Below, piece by piece: positions 9,013 through 17,861 of a DNA stretch of 64,000 nt; positions within the stretch are counted from its first letter, which is position 1, and the number at the start of each line of letters is the position of its first letter. The stretch is from JACQAP01 sp035275265. GTDB taxonomy: Bacteria; Pseudomonadota; Gammaproteobacteria; Burkholderiales; JACQAP01. The position numbers and the translations under genes were made by a program. The notes beneath the pieces were generated by a model that was not told the DNA's origin, did no database searches, and saw nothing but the letters and a program-made list of their open reading frames with translations. The stretch lies in assembly GCA_035275265.1 (NCBI GenBank), contig DATENC010000031.1, positions 13,748-77,747 of the forward strand, written 5' to 3'.

Positions 9013-9788
9013 ACCCCCCGAAACATGAATGCAGTCAATACAAAATCGAGACCCAGGATGGCCAGCGACGAGGTAACAACGGTTCGTGTGGTAGCACCCG
9101 ACACGCCTTCAGCGGTCGGTGGCGCATCATAACCCTCGAACAATGCGATCCAGGTGACGGCCACCCCGAACACGAAGCTCTTGATCACGCCATTGACGAT
9201 GTCCTCGCGGAAATCAACCGCGTTCTGCATCTGCGACCAGAACGAGCCTTCGTCAACACCGATCAACACGACCCCAACCAAATAACCGCCGAACACGCCC
9301 ATGGCGCTGAACATAGCGGCCAGCAACGGCATCGAAATCACCCCGGCCCAGAAGCGCGGCGCCACCACGCGCGCGATCGGATCCACGGCCATCATTTCCA
9401 TCGCCGAAAGCTGCTCGGTTGCCTTCATCAGACCGATCTCGGCGGTCATTGCAGAACCGGCGCGGCTGGCAAACAACAGCGCCGATACCACCGGACCCAG
9501 TTCGCGTACCAGCGACAGGGCGACCAATACGCCGAGAGCGGACTCGGAGCCGTAGGTCTGCAGCGTCTGGTAGCCCTGCAGCCCGAGCACCATGCCGACG
9601 AAAAGACCCGACACCAAAATGATGATCAGCGAAAGCACGCCGGTAAAGTAGAGCTCTCGGATGATCAGGCGCAGACGGCGGAAACTGGTTCCGGACTGCA
9701 ATAGTATCAACGCGAAAAAACGGCTGGCGTAACCCAGCCGCCACAGCATATCGACGGTGCGATGGCCGACCGCCCTGACGTTGATCAC
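9009..9788 (-). CDS. mlaE: MlaE, permease of the Mla transporter
   Basis: Polytopic inner-membrane permease of 259 residues, with about five hydrophobic helices and the conserved core RELGPVVSALLFASRAGSA (about 113-131). With MlaF, MlaD and MlaB it moves phospholipids between membranes to maintain outer-membrane lipid asymmetry. It lies 15 bp after mlaF and overlaps mlaD. Confidence 0.95.
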   Translation of the reverse strand: MINVRAVGHRTVDMLWRLGYASRFFALILLQSGTSFRRLRLIIRELYFTGVLSLIIILVSGLFVGMVLGLQGYQTLQTYGSESALGVLVALSLVRELGPVVSALLFASRAGSAMTAEIGLMKATEQLSAMEMMAVDPIARVVAPRFWAGVISMPLLAAMFSAMGVFGGYLVGVVLIGVDEGSFWSQMQNAVDFREDIVNGVIKSFVFGVAVTWIALFEGYDAPPTAEGVSGATTRTVVTSSLAILGLDFVLTAFMFRGV

Positions 9789-9803
9789 AGAATGGTTGAC
9801 ATG

Positions 9804-10613
9804 CTAGCGGTTGAGCATCAGGTCGTCGCGATACTCCGCACTCGGGTATTGAAACGGTACCGGCCCGTCGGGTTCGCCATAGACGAATTGATGGACGAGA
9901 GGCTCGGTCGATGCCTGCATCTCCTTGGGAGTACCTTTGGCGACGATTACACCGTCGGACAGGTAATAAACGTAATCGACCATTTTCAGCGATTCCTGCA
10001 CATCGTGGGTCACCACGATCGAGGTCGCGCCGAGCGCATCGTTGAGCCGCCGGATGAGATTGCCAATGACGCCCAACGAAATCGGATCGAGTCCTGCGAA
10101 CGGCTCGTCGTACATGATTAACATCGGGTCAAGCGCGATTGCGCGTGCCAGCGACACGCGTCGCGCCATACCACCGGACAGTTCCGAGGGTAACAGCCGG
10201 TGCGCGCCGCGCAGACCTACCGCGTGCAGTTTCATCAGCACCATGTCTCGAATCATGGCTTCCGGCAGATCCGTATGCTCGCGCATCTGGAACGCGACGT
10301 TGTCGAATACCGAAAGGTCAGTGAACAGCGCGCCGAACTGGAAAAGCATCCCCATTCGGCGCCGCATCTGATACAGACCGTCGCGATCCAGTTGGTGCAT
10401 GATTTTGCCAGCCACCTTGACCTCGCCCTGGCGCGGTTTCAGTGCGCCGCCGATCAGACGCAACAATGTGGTCTTCCCCGAACCGCTGATGCCCATGATC
10501 GACACCACCTTGCCCCGCGGGATAGCCATGTTGATCCCGCTTAGGATCGGGCGGCGCTTGTCGTACCAGAAATTCAGGCCGCTTATCTCTACAAGGTTGT
10601 CGGATTGTGTCAT
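9804..10613 (-). CDS. mlaF: MlaF, ATP-binding subunit of the Mla transporter
   Basis: ABC ATPase of 269 residues energising the Mla phospholipid transporter. Walker A GISGSGKT (41-48), signature LSGGMARRVSLARA and Walker B LIMYDEPFAGLDP are intact, and the switch His is in VVTHDVQE. It is the first gene of a 14-gene same-strand series running to hisH; intergenic gaps are mostly under 40 bp, the largest being 70 bp. Confidence 0.96.
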   Translation of the reverse strand: MTQSDNLVEISGLNFWYDKRRPILSGINMAIPRGKVVSIMGISGSGKTTLLRLIGGALKPRQGEVKVAGKIMHQLDRDGLYQMRRRMGMLFQFGALFTDLSVFDNVAFQMREHTDLPEAMIRDMVLMKLHAVGLRGAHRLLPSELSGGMARRVSLARAIALDPMLIMYDEPFAGLDPISLGVIGNLIRRLNDALGATSIVVTHDVQESLKMVDYVYYLSDGVIVAKGTPKEMQASTEPLVHQFVYGEPDGPVPFQYPSAEYRDDLMLNR

Positions 10614-10639
10614 GGTGTCCGGAATCGAAACTGGCGAGC

Positions 10640-10645
10640 ATTGTA
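10640..10645 (-). promoter_or_regulatory. Candidate -10 box for the mla-murA-his operon
   Basis: On the minus strand TACAAT stands 26 bases before the mlaF ATG, giving an expected leader of about 20 nt. The -35 is poor (TTCTGC at the wrong 19-bp spacing), so this is the best visible candidate rather than a firm call. Confidence 0.35.
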
Positions 10646-10733
10646 ACGGAGAGCGCTACGCGCCGCAGAATGCTTGCATGTTGGTGCGATTGCGCGCACT
10701 TTTGCGCAACTATCAGAGGTTCGGTTCACTTCC

Positions 10734-11468
10734 ATGACGATATCCGGTGCGGCGGATGGCTCCGCGATCAGCTTTCGGGGACTGAGCAAGTCGTACGCAC
10801 ACGCGGCGGTCTTGCGCGAACTTGAACTCGACATCCCTGCCGGCGGCACTTTTGGGCTGGTCGGAATCAACGGCGCGGGCAAGACCACGCTCATCAAGTG
10901 CCTGCTGGATTTTTGCGACTTCGACACCGGGGAGATTCGCATTTTCGGTTTGTCGAACCAAGATACCCGCGCCCGTGCGCAGCTGGCGTTCTTGCCGGAA
11001 CGCTTCGTTCCTCCCTATTACCTCACCGGCGAGGATTTCCTGCGTTACATGATGAAACTGTACTCATGCGGCTACAATCCGGCACAAGTACGGCAAATGC
11101 TTGCCCAACTAGATCTCGCCGAGTCTGTGCTGAGCAAGCCGGTGCGCAACTTTTCCAAAGGAATGACGCAAAAGCTCGGGCTCGCGGCCTGCCTGCTGTC
11201 GGATCGCGAGTTGTTAGTGCTGGACGAACCGACCAGCGGGCTGGACCCCAAGGCCCGTGCGTTGCTGAAAGGCCGGCTAAAGGCGGCGCACGCAACCGGA
11301 CGCACCGTGTTCTTCACCTCCCATGCGCTCGCTGACGTTGATGAACTGTGCGACCGGATGGCGGTACTGCACGAGGGACACCTGCGTTTTTCCGGCACAC
11401 CCTCAGAGCTGCGTACCCGCTTCGGCGCCGCTACTCTGGAGCAGGCCTATCTAGCCTGCATCCAATAA
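10734..11468 (+). CDS. ABC-2 type exporter ATP-binding protein
   Basis: ABC ATPase of 244 residues from ATG 10734; a TTG at 10674 would add 20 unconvincing residues. Walker A GINGAGKT (44-51), a degenerate signature FSKGMTQK in place of LSGGQ, and Walker B LLVLDEPTSGLD are visible. No permease gene adjoins it. The likely partner permease is at 27361-28173, beyond the regulator and pilus genes. Substrate unknown. It is divergent from mlaF and 85 bp upstream of the response regulator. Confidence 0.88.
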   Translation: MTISGAADGSAISFRGLSKSYAHAAVLRELELDIPAGGTFGLVGINGAGKTTLIKCLLDFCDFDTGEIRIFGLSNQDTRARAQLAFLPERFVPPYYLTGEDFLRYMMKLYSCGYNPAQVRQMLAQLDLAESVLSKPVRNFSKGMTQKLGLAACLLSDRELLVLDEPTSGLDPKARALLKGRLKAAHATGRTVFFTSHALADVDELCDRMAVLHEGHLRFSGTPSELRTRFGAATLEQAYLACIQ

Positions 11469-11553
11469 GTTGAGGTGGCTAACTCTATGAGCTGTCTAAC
11501 TTTTCTGGCACAATCAAACGAATGAACCGGATTCTGCCGTATCCCTCGGAAAC

Positions 11554-12996
11554 ATGGACGTCCAAACCGCGAAAAAACCCGAACTGCTGATCGTCGACGA
11601 CGACCCCCTCATCACGGACACGCTGAACTTCGTGTTGGGCAAGGATTACAACGTGCGCGTCGCGGCTTCCAGAACTCAGGTGAAAAGTCTGTTGCGCCAG
11701 CTCGACGCGCCGCCGGCTCTGGCGCTCGTCGATCTGGGACTACCCCCAACGCCGCACCGTCCCGATGAAGGCTTCCGCCTGATCACTGAACTGCTCGCTT
11801 ACTCGCCCGCGATCAAGATTCTGGTGCTATCGGGTCAGGATGACGAAGGCAATGCCCGTTACGCGCGCACCCTCGGTGCCGTGGAGTTCGTAGCAAAGCC
11901 CTGCGAACCGGAAGTCCTCAAGGCTCTGCTCGCCAAAGCGCAGCGGATAGCCGAGGTGGAACAGAGTTCCACGGATCTAGACACCGGCATTGTCGGCAGC
12001 GGTTTTGCCATCAAGAAACTGCATGAGCAGATCCTGCAATATGCTCCCGCGCCTTTTCCCGTTTTGATCGAAGGCGAGTCAGGCAGCGGCAAGGAACTGG
12101 TGGCAAAGTCGCTGCACCGTCAGAGCCAGCGCACCAGCAAACCCTATCTTGCGCTCAACTGCGCGGCGATATCGCCGACACTGGTCGAGCCAACACTGTT
12201 CGGCTATGTTAAAGGCGCATTCACCGGCGCCACGTCATCGCGATCGGGCTATTTCGAGGATGCCCACGAGGGCACGCTGTTCCTGGATGAGATCGGCGAG
12301 TTACCCCTTGAGCTCCAGGCCAAGCTGCTCAGAGTGCTGGAGAACGGCGAGTTCCAGCGCGTCGGCGAAACCCAAAGCAGGACATCCAATGCGCGCGTCA
12401 TCGCCGCCACCAATCGCGACCTGCGCCAGGAAGTGCGCGCCGGGCGCTTTCGCGCCGACCTCTATCACAGGCTGTCGGTGTTCTCGATTGCCGTGCCGCC
12501 ATTGCGCGAGTTGAGCGAGGACAAGGTCAGGTTGCTGCAGCATTACTCGGCGATTTACGCGCTCCAGAGCGGGATGCAACCTTTCCAGCTGGACCCCAAG
12601 TCGATGGACCTATGGATGCAATATGGATACCCGGGTAACGTCCGCGAACTTCGCAATATCGTAATCCGCCTCACCACCAAGTATGCCGGCCAGACGGTCA
12701 ACAGCGAACAGTTGTTGGCGGAGTTCGACTGGGAAGAGCCTGCCGTCACCCAACCCAGCGTGACGCAGGCGCAGGACTTCAAATCCACGGTGGAGGCGGC
12801 CCGCAAACACCTGCAGGTCCACAAGAATTTCAATCTCGACGATGCGCTCAGCGAACTGGAAAAGAGCTACGTCGAGGCGGCGCTCGACATCACCCACGGC
12901 AATCTGAGCCAGGCGGCAAAGTTGCTGGGCATTCATCGTACGACGTTGTACAGCCGGATGCAGAGCTATGGCGCCGCTGGGGAGGGGGGGCAATAG
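11554..12996 (+). CDS. Sigma54-dependent response regulator, NtrC family (PrsR-like)
   Basis: Two-component transcription activator of 480 residues. It has a receiver domain (acidic triad DDD 15-17, phospho-acceptor Asp60 in VDLGLPP, Lys115), an AAA+ domain with Walker A GESGSGKE (174-181), the sigma54-contact loop GAFTGA (221-226) and Walker B LFLDEIGE (242-249), and a C-terminal Fis-type helix-turn-helix (about 448-470). The DLGLPP...EGF receiver pattern resembles PrsR of PEP-CTERM systems, but no exosortase or PEP-CTERM gene is seen. The stop codon abuts the ATG of the next pilus gene. The likely kinase partner is at 25590-27317. Confidence 0.9.
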   Translation: MDVQTAKKPELLIVDDDPLITDTLNFVLGKDYNVRVAASRTQVKSLLRQLDAPPALALVDLGLPPTPHRPDEGFRLITELLAYSPAIKILVLSGQDDEGNARYARTLGAVEFVAKPCEPEVLKALLAKAQRIAEVEQSSTDLDTGIVGSGFAIKKLHEQILQYAPAPFPVLIEGESGSGKELVAKSLHRQSQRTSKPYLALNCAAISPTLVEPTLFGYVKGAFTGATSSRSGYFEDAHEGTLFLDEIGELPLELQAKLLRVLENGEFQRVGETQSRTSNARVIAATNRDLRQEVRAGRFRADLYHRLSVFSIAVPPLRELSEDKVRLLQHYSAIYALQSGMQPFQLDPKSMDLWMQYGYPGNVRELRNIVIRLTTKYAGQTVNSEQLLAEFDWEEPAVTQPSVTQAQDFKSTVEAARKHLQVHKNFNLDDALSELEKSYVEAALDITHGNLSQAAKLLGIHRTTLYSRMQSYGAAGEGGQ

Positions 12997-14628
12997 ATGT
13001 ATTACGCCTTTTTTGGGCTGAATCAGGCGCCCTTCAAGATTACTCCGGACACAGACGTCTTCTTCGAGGGTGGAAACCGCGGCGCCATTCTCGAGGCATT
13101 GATTTACGCGATATCCAACGGCGAAGGGATCATCAAAGTCACCGGCGAAGTCGGTAGCGGCAAGACCATGCTGTGCCGCGTATTGCAGACCCGGCTCCCA
13201 AAGAATGTCGAGACGGTATATCTAGCCAATCCGAGCATGTCGCCGGAGGAAATCCTGCAGGCGATTGCGTTCGAGCTGCAATTGCCCATCGCCAAGGATG
13301 CCGGCCGCCTCGAGGTTATGCACGCTCTCAACGCGTACCTGCTCGAGCGTCACGCCAAGCAGCGCCAAGTCGTGGTGTTCGTGGAGGAATCCCAGGGGAT
13401 GCCGATCCCAACCTTGGAAGAGGTCCGGCTGCTTTCCAACCTCGAAACCAAGCAGCATAAATTGCTGCAGATCGTGCTGTTCGGACAGCCCGAGTTGGAC
13501 GAGAACCTGCGCCAGCCGCAGATTCGGCAATTGCGCGAGCGCATCACTCACAGCTTTACGCTTTTGCCCCTGGATCAGACGGATGTCAGGGCCTATTTGA
13601 CCTTCCGACTGCAGGCGGCTGGCTATCACGGGCCGGACCTTTTCAGCCAACGAGTGATCGCTTACCTCACCGGAGCAAGCGGCGGGCTAACACGTCGCAT
13701 CAACTTGGTTGCCGACAAAGCGCTGTTGGCTGCATTTGCCGAAGGCACGCACAACGTCACCTTGAACCACGTCAAGGCTGCCGTACGCGACAGCGAATTC
13801 AGCGACGTGCCGCTGCAGCGCAACGTGGCACCTTTGGCCTACGCATTGGGCGGCCTGGCACTTGGCGGGGTGATAGGGGTAGCGGTATTTGCGGCTTACC
13901 AGACGTTGTTCGCTTCAGCGCCGCCAATTTCGGCTCCAATCGCCTCGACGCAACCGGATGTGGCGATGCCGATGGCGCAAACTTTCAACGCGCCTGCCAC
14001 GACGCCACCGGCAACAGGCGGTGCTGCGCCGGCGGGCCGTGCGCCACACAACACGCCAATGACCGTTGCCAAGCCGGGTAATGAAAGAAGCGCGACCATA
14101 AATCGGGCAACTGCCGAATCCCGCTCACCGGAGTGGACGTCCCAAAGTGCCAGCGCGGCGGCGGCCGTCCCCGTTCAGGAAAACACCGGCGCGGCAGGCG
14201 CGCAATCCGGGGCGACGTCAACATCGCAACTGGGGCTAGGGTCGGGATCGGAAGCAGGCGATCGCGATTCGCCCGGGGCCGATATTCTGGAACAGCGCTT
14301 GCGTGCGACCGAACAATGGCTGGTCGAACAGAACGGCGGCGTATACAGCATTCAATTGCTGGGCACCAACGACCCTGAACTCCTAAGAGATTATTTCAAA
14401 ACGATCGCTAAATATCTTGAAATTGAAAAGGTTTATGTGTACCGTACAGTGGCAAATCGGCGCCCATCATTGACTGTCCTCTACGGAAATTTCCAGGGCT
14501 GGGCCGAGGTCAATCGGGCGTTGGGAAGCCTGCCGGAAGAATTGAAAACAAATCGGCCGTATTACCGCACGATTCAGGGGGTACGTTCTGAGATAGCCCG
14601 GCACAGGTCAGAACAGCCTGAAGCCTGA
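12997..14628 (+). CDS. MshM/ExeA-like AAA ATPase with C-terminal SPOR-like domain
   Basis: 543 residues, the first pilus-assembly gene. The N-terminal AAA ATPase (Walker A GEVGSGKT 50-57; VVVFVEESQ Walker-B-like at about 125) is of the ExeA/MshM type, which in homologues helps insert the secretin through peptidoglycan. A membrane helix follows (about 278-303), then an Ala/Pro/Ser-rich linker, then a SPOR-like peptidoglycan-binding segment (about 440-530, GVYSIQLLG). The start directly follows the regulator stop. The fusion lets one protein sense ATP inside and bind wall outside. Confidence 0.88.
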   Translation: MYYAFFGLNQAPFKITPDTDVFFEGGNRGAILEALIYAISNGEGIIKVTGEVGSGKTMLCRVLQTRLPKNVETVYLANPSMSPEEILQAIAFELQLPIAKDAGRLEVMHALNAYLLERHAKQRQVVVFVEESQGMPIPTLEEVRLLSNLETKQHKLLQIVLFGQPELDENLRQPQIRQLRERITHSFTLLPLDQTDVRAYLTFRLQAAGYHGPDLFSQRVIAYLTGASGGLTRRINLVADKALLAAFAEGTHNVTLNHVKAAVRDSEFSDVPLQRNVAPLAYALGGLALGGVIGVAVFAAYQTLFASAPPISAPIASTQPDVAMPMAQTFNAPATTPPATGGAAPAGRAPHNTPMTVAKPGNERSATINRATAESRSPEWTSQSASAAAAVPVQENTGAAGAQSGATSTSQLGLGSGSEAGDRDSPGADILEQRLRATEQWLVEQNGGVYSIQLLGTNDPELLRDYFKTIAKYLEIEKVYVYRTVANRRPSLTVLYGNFQGWAEVNRALGSLPEELKTNRPYYRTIQGVRSEIARHRSEQPEA

Positions 14629-14709
14629 GCGGCATTGATACCGGTTCAGCAAAGGTTCGGAATACTTCTTCGAGAGTTGAAAATGGTTCATAGGGGGGGG
14701 CAACACGCT

Positions 14710-16551
14710 ATGCGCGAGACGGCGACGCAGCTGCGGCGCAGTCCTGATGCCGCGAGCTGTCACATGGTGCCGACCTGTGGCTTTTCGACGCTGGCATTGA
14801 TCCTTGTAGCCATGACGGCAATCGGCTGCAGTTACAAGCCCACGGTTCGGCCGTCGCAGGGTCACATCAACACTGAACAATTCCCGCCCAAGGCCCCTGA
14901 CGAGAAGTTCCTGCCGCCGGTCACGGCCAGCGAATTCGTGCCCCCGCCGAAGCCGCAGCTAAAGGTCCCCACCTACAGCGTGGTAGTGCAGGAAGTACCC
15001 GTCAAGGAATTACTGTTCGCATTATCGCGCGACACCAAGCAGAACATCGACGTGCACCCTGGAATACAAGGACTGGTTACGTTGAACGCCATCGACGAGA
15101 CATTGCCGGCCATCCTGGAACGCATCGCCCAGCAGACCAACCTGCGTTACCGCACCGAGGGCCGGACCATTCTAGTCGTACCCGACACGCCCTACTTCAA
15201 GAGCTACCGGGTCAACTACGTGAACATGAGCCGCGATACGGCTGCCAGCATCGGCGTGAGCGGGGATATTTCTGGTTCATCGGTCGGTGGCGGCGGCCAG
15301 TCAGGGGGAGGGCAAGGTACAAGCGGCACATCGAGCACCAAGGTGGACACGAAGTCCAACAACGATTTCTGGGAGGTCTTGCGGCAGAATGTCGAATCCA
15401 TCCTGGCGGCAAGCAAGGCTTTGTCACAGAGCGCAGATCAGCGCGCTGCACGTGCCGAAGCCGAAGTTGCCGCCCGCGGGGAACGCATCGCCCAGGCGGA
15501 AGCGGTGTCCCGCGCCGGTCCCAATGCTGCCTCCTTGTTCAGCGCCGCCTTCGGTCCAAGCTCCAGTGTGCCCTCCGATGCGAAGAATGACATCGTCGTG
15601 AACGCCGTCACCGGAACTGTGACCGTGCTCGGCAGCGAGAAGCAGCATGCTTTGATTCAACAGTACCTGGACAGTGTCAGCTCGGCGTCACAAAGGCAAG
15701 TGCTGATCGAAGCCACCATCGTCGAGGTGAAGCTCTCCAACAACTATCAGGCCGGTGTGGACTGGAGCAGAATCGCCTCCGGCACCGGATTCACGTTTCA
15801 GCAGCAGTTGCTGGGCACCAGTCTGGGCGCCCCGCCACGCATGGTTGTTGGCTATACCAACGCCACCTCGAGCATCGGCAACATCGCTGCGTCGCTGCGC
15901 CTGCTGGAAGAATTCGGCAATACCCGCGTGCTGTCGAGTCCTAAGCTTATGGCAATGAACAACCAGACCGCGCTGCTGAAGGTTGTCGACAACGTCGTGT
16001 ACTTCAACATCGAAGCGGAAACCACGACCAGCGCGAACGTCGCCGCGATCACCACCTTCACCTCGACCGCCAAGACGGTTCCGGTCGGTCTGGTGATGAG
16101 TGTGCTGCCGCAGGTCACCGAGTCGGGAACGGTCAATCTGACGGTGCGGCCGACAATCTCGCGAGTGAACCGGTTCGTGCGCGACCCAAACCCTTCGCTG
16201 CAACTCGACTCCGCCGGCAATCCTCTGCCGAATCCGATCGAGAACCTGATTCCGGAAATCCAGGTGCGCGAAATGGAGTCGGTGCTGCAGGCTGGCAGCG
16301 GTCAGACCATCATCCTTGGCGGCCTGATGCAGGATGATGTGCGGCGCGACCGCGACACGGTGCCTGGCCTGGGGAGGCTGCCCTCTCCCATTGGTGATGC
16401 CTTCAGTTTCCGGGACGAGGCGGTCAGCAAGACCGAACTGGTGATCTTCCTGAAGCCGACTGTGATCAGCAATCCGTCCCTTGACAGCGACGAATTGAAG
16501 TTCTTTCAGCGTTTTCTTCCGGTTATGGACAAGACCGGCAATAACCCATGA
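14710..16551 (+). CDS. mshL: MshL-like pilus secretin, lipoprotein
   Basis: Outer-membrane secretin of the pilus, 613 residues from ATG 14710. An AGGGGG-rich Shine-Dalgarno run lies 9 bases upstream; ATG 14683 and ATG 14764 are alternatives. The signal peptide ends in a lipobox (T-A-I-G-C). An STN/N0-like domain follows (VVVQEVPVKELLFALSRD), then a Gly/Ser-rich loop, then the secretin core (LIEATIVEVKLS, ILGGLMQDD near the C terminus). It is preceded by the MshM-like ATPase and overlaps the next gene by 4 bp. Confidence 0.9.
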   Translation: MRETATQLRRSPDAASCHMVPTCGFSTLALILVAMTAIGCSYKPTVRPSQGHINTEQFPPKAPDEKFLPPVTASEFVPPPKPQLKVPTYSVVVQEVPVKELLFALSRDTKQNIDVHPGIQGLVTLNAIDETLPAILERIAQQTNLRYRTEGRTILVVPDTPYFKSYRVNYVNMSRDTAASIGVSGDISGSSVGGGGQSGGGQGTSGTSSTKVDTKSNNDFWEVLRQNVESILAASKALSQSADQRAARAEAEVAARGERIAQAEAVSRAGPNAASLFSAAFGPSSSVPSDAKNDIVVNAVTGTVTVLGSEKQHALIQQYLDSVSSASQRQVLIEATIVEVKLSNNYQAGVDWSRIASGTGFTFQQQLLGTSLGAPPRMVVGYTNATSSIGNIAASLRLLEEFGNTRVLSSPKLMAMNNQTALLKVVDNVVYFNIEAETTTSANVAAITTFTSTAKTVPVGLVMSVLPQVTESGTVNLTVRPTISRVNRFVRDPNPSLQLDSAGNPLPNPIENLIPEIQVREMESVLQAGSGQTIILGGLMQDDVRRDRDTVPGLGRLPSPIGDAFSFRDEAVSKTELVIFLKPTVISNPSLDSDELKFFQRFLPVMDKTGNNP

Positions 16552-17843
16552 GTCTCCTGCTGCAAGCCCTCCAGAAAGCCGCCAAGACGCGCGAAGACAG
16601 TAGTGAGGGTGAACCGGTTTCAGCACGCGGCGCTGCAGATCAGCTTTCCCTTGAGCCGATTGGGTCCGAACCGACGCTGCATGACGAGATGCCGAGCCGT
16701 TCACCTACCCCGGCACAGGCGGCCACGGTGGTGCAGGCGAGCCGCATGCCGGCGTTCGATCCGATCGGCTATGCGCGCGATCACTACATGATCGTATTCC
16801 TCGGGACGGCGGTCCTGGTTGCAATCATTTACGGCGGCTACGTCTACATCCAGGTTTCGAACCCGGGGCTGCTGCGCTCAACGCCAGCGCCGATGACGGC
16901 CCCGCTCGCGGCAGCTCCGCTGGCGCCCGCGCCCGCGCTTGCAGCCAGTCCGCCGGACACAGCAGCAAAGATTTCCGGAATGCCCGCGACAACTACGGGA
17001 CCAACGGCGGCGGTGACCGCCGGAACTGCACCTTCGCTACTTGACGATTCGAAAACCATGGTGCAGGCGGGTACGGTGGCAATGGAACCTGCGCGCACAG
17101 CAACGAAGCGCCCACGCCGTTCCGCCAAGGCAGCGGAGGTAACGGGGCCAACGGTGGCGTCGCAAACAGCGATCGACTCCTTGGCTGATCCCCCGATCGA
17201 AACCGTGGTGATCAAGACCAATGAAGCAAAGGGCATATCCGTGCGCCGGCAGCCTGCCACCGTGGTGCCGGTAGATCCGACTTTGATGCAAGCCTACGAG
17301 GCGTTGCAGCAGGGCGAACTGGCGCAGGCGCGCAGCCTTTACGAGCAAGTCCTGCTGGCCGAGCCCAGGAGTATCGACGCGCTGCTGGGCTTGGGCGCCA
17401 TCGCCTGGAAGGAGGGCCGGATCGAGGAAGCGGGCCAACGGTACCAGCGGGTATTGGAATTGGAGCCGCGCAACCCCTACGCCCAAGCCGGTCTGATCGC
17501 GATCATCGGCGGGGCCGACCCACAGGCAAGCGAGTCCCGGCTCAGGCAATTGATCGCCCGCGAACCATCGGCCTTCTTGTATTTCACTCTTGGCAACCTG
17601 TACGCCGATCAGGGGCAGTGGCCGGGCGCAGAACAGGCTTATTTTCAGGCTTATCAGTTGCAGCCAGACAGCCCCGATTACGCATTCAATCTCGCCGTCG
17701 GCCTCGAACACATCGGGCAGATCCGGCCAGCGCTCGACTACTACAGAAAGGCCCTCGATCTGTCCTTCCGCAAGGGCCGCGCCAACTTCGACCAAAACCT
17801 CGTCATCCAGCGCGTTGGCCAGCTCTCTGCCCGCGTAGAGTAG
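16548..17843 (+). CDS. MshN-like TPR membrane protein
   Basis: 431 residues: a short cytoplasmic N terminus, one membrane helix (about 80-103), an Ala/Pro-rich linker to about 240, then tetratricopeptide repeats (LMQAYEALQQGELAQARSLY onward, 246-425). This is the architecture of MshN in MSHA clusters, an inner-membrane scaffold of uncertain function. The ATG overlaps the mshL stop (ATGA). No catalytic motif is seen. Confidence 0.8.
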   Translation: MSLLLQALQKAAKTREDSSEGEPVSARGAADQLSLEPIGSEPTLHDEMPSRSPTPAQAATVVQASRMPAFDPIGYARDHYMIVFLGTAVLVAIIYGGYVYIQVSNPGLLRSTPAPMTAPLAAAPLAPAPALAASPPDTAAKISGMPATTTGPTAAVTAGTAPSLLDDSKTMVQAGTVAMEPARTATKRPRRSAKAAEVTGPTVASQTAIDSLADPPIETVVIKTNEAKGISVRRQPATVVPVDPTLMQAYEALQQGELAQARSLYEQVLLAEPRSIDALLGLGAIAWKEGRIEEAGQRYQRVLELEPRNPYAQAGLIAIIGGADPQASESRLRQLIAREPSAFLYFTLGNLYADQGQWPGAEQAYFQAYQLQPDSPDYAFNLAVGLEHIGQIRPALDYYRKALDLSFRKGRANFDQNLVIQRVGQLSARVE

Positions 17844-17861
17844 TGGCGAGCTAGCGCAGCG

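Noticed and set aside
11510..11530. TGGCAC before the response regulator gene
   Set aside because: The -24 half is perfect, but there is no TTGC or GC at the -12 distance (AACG instead).
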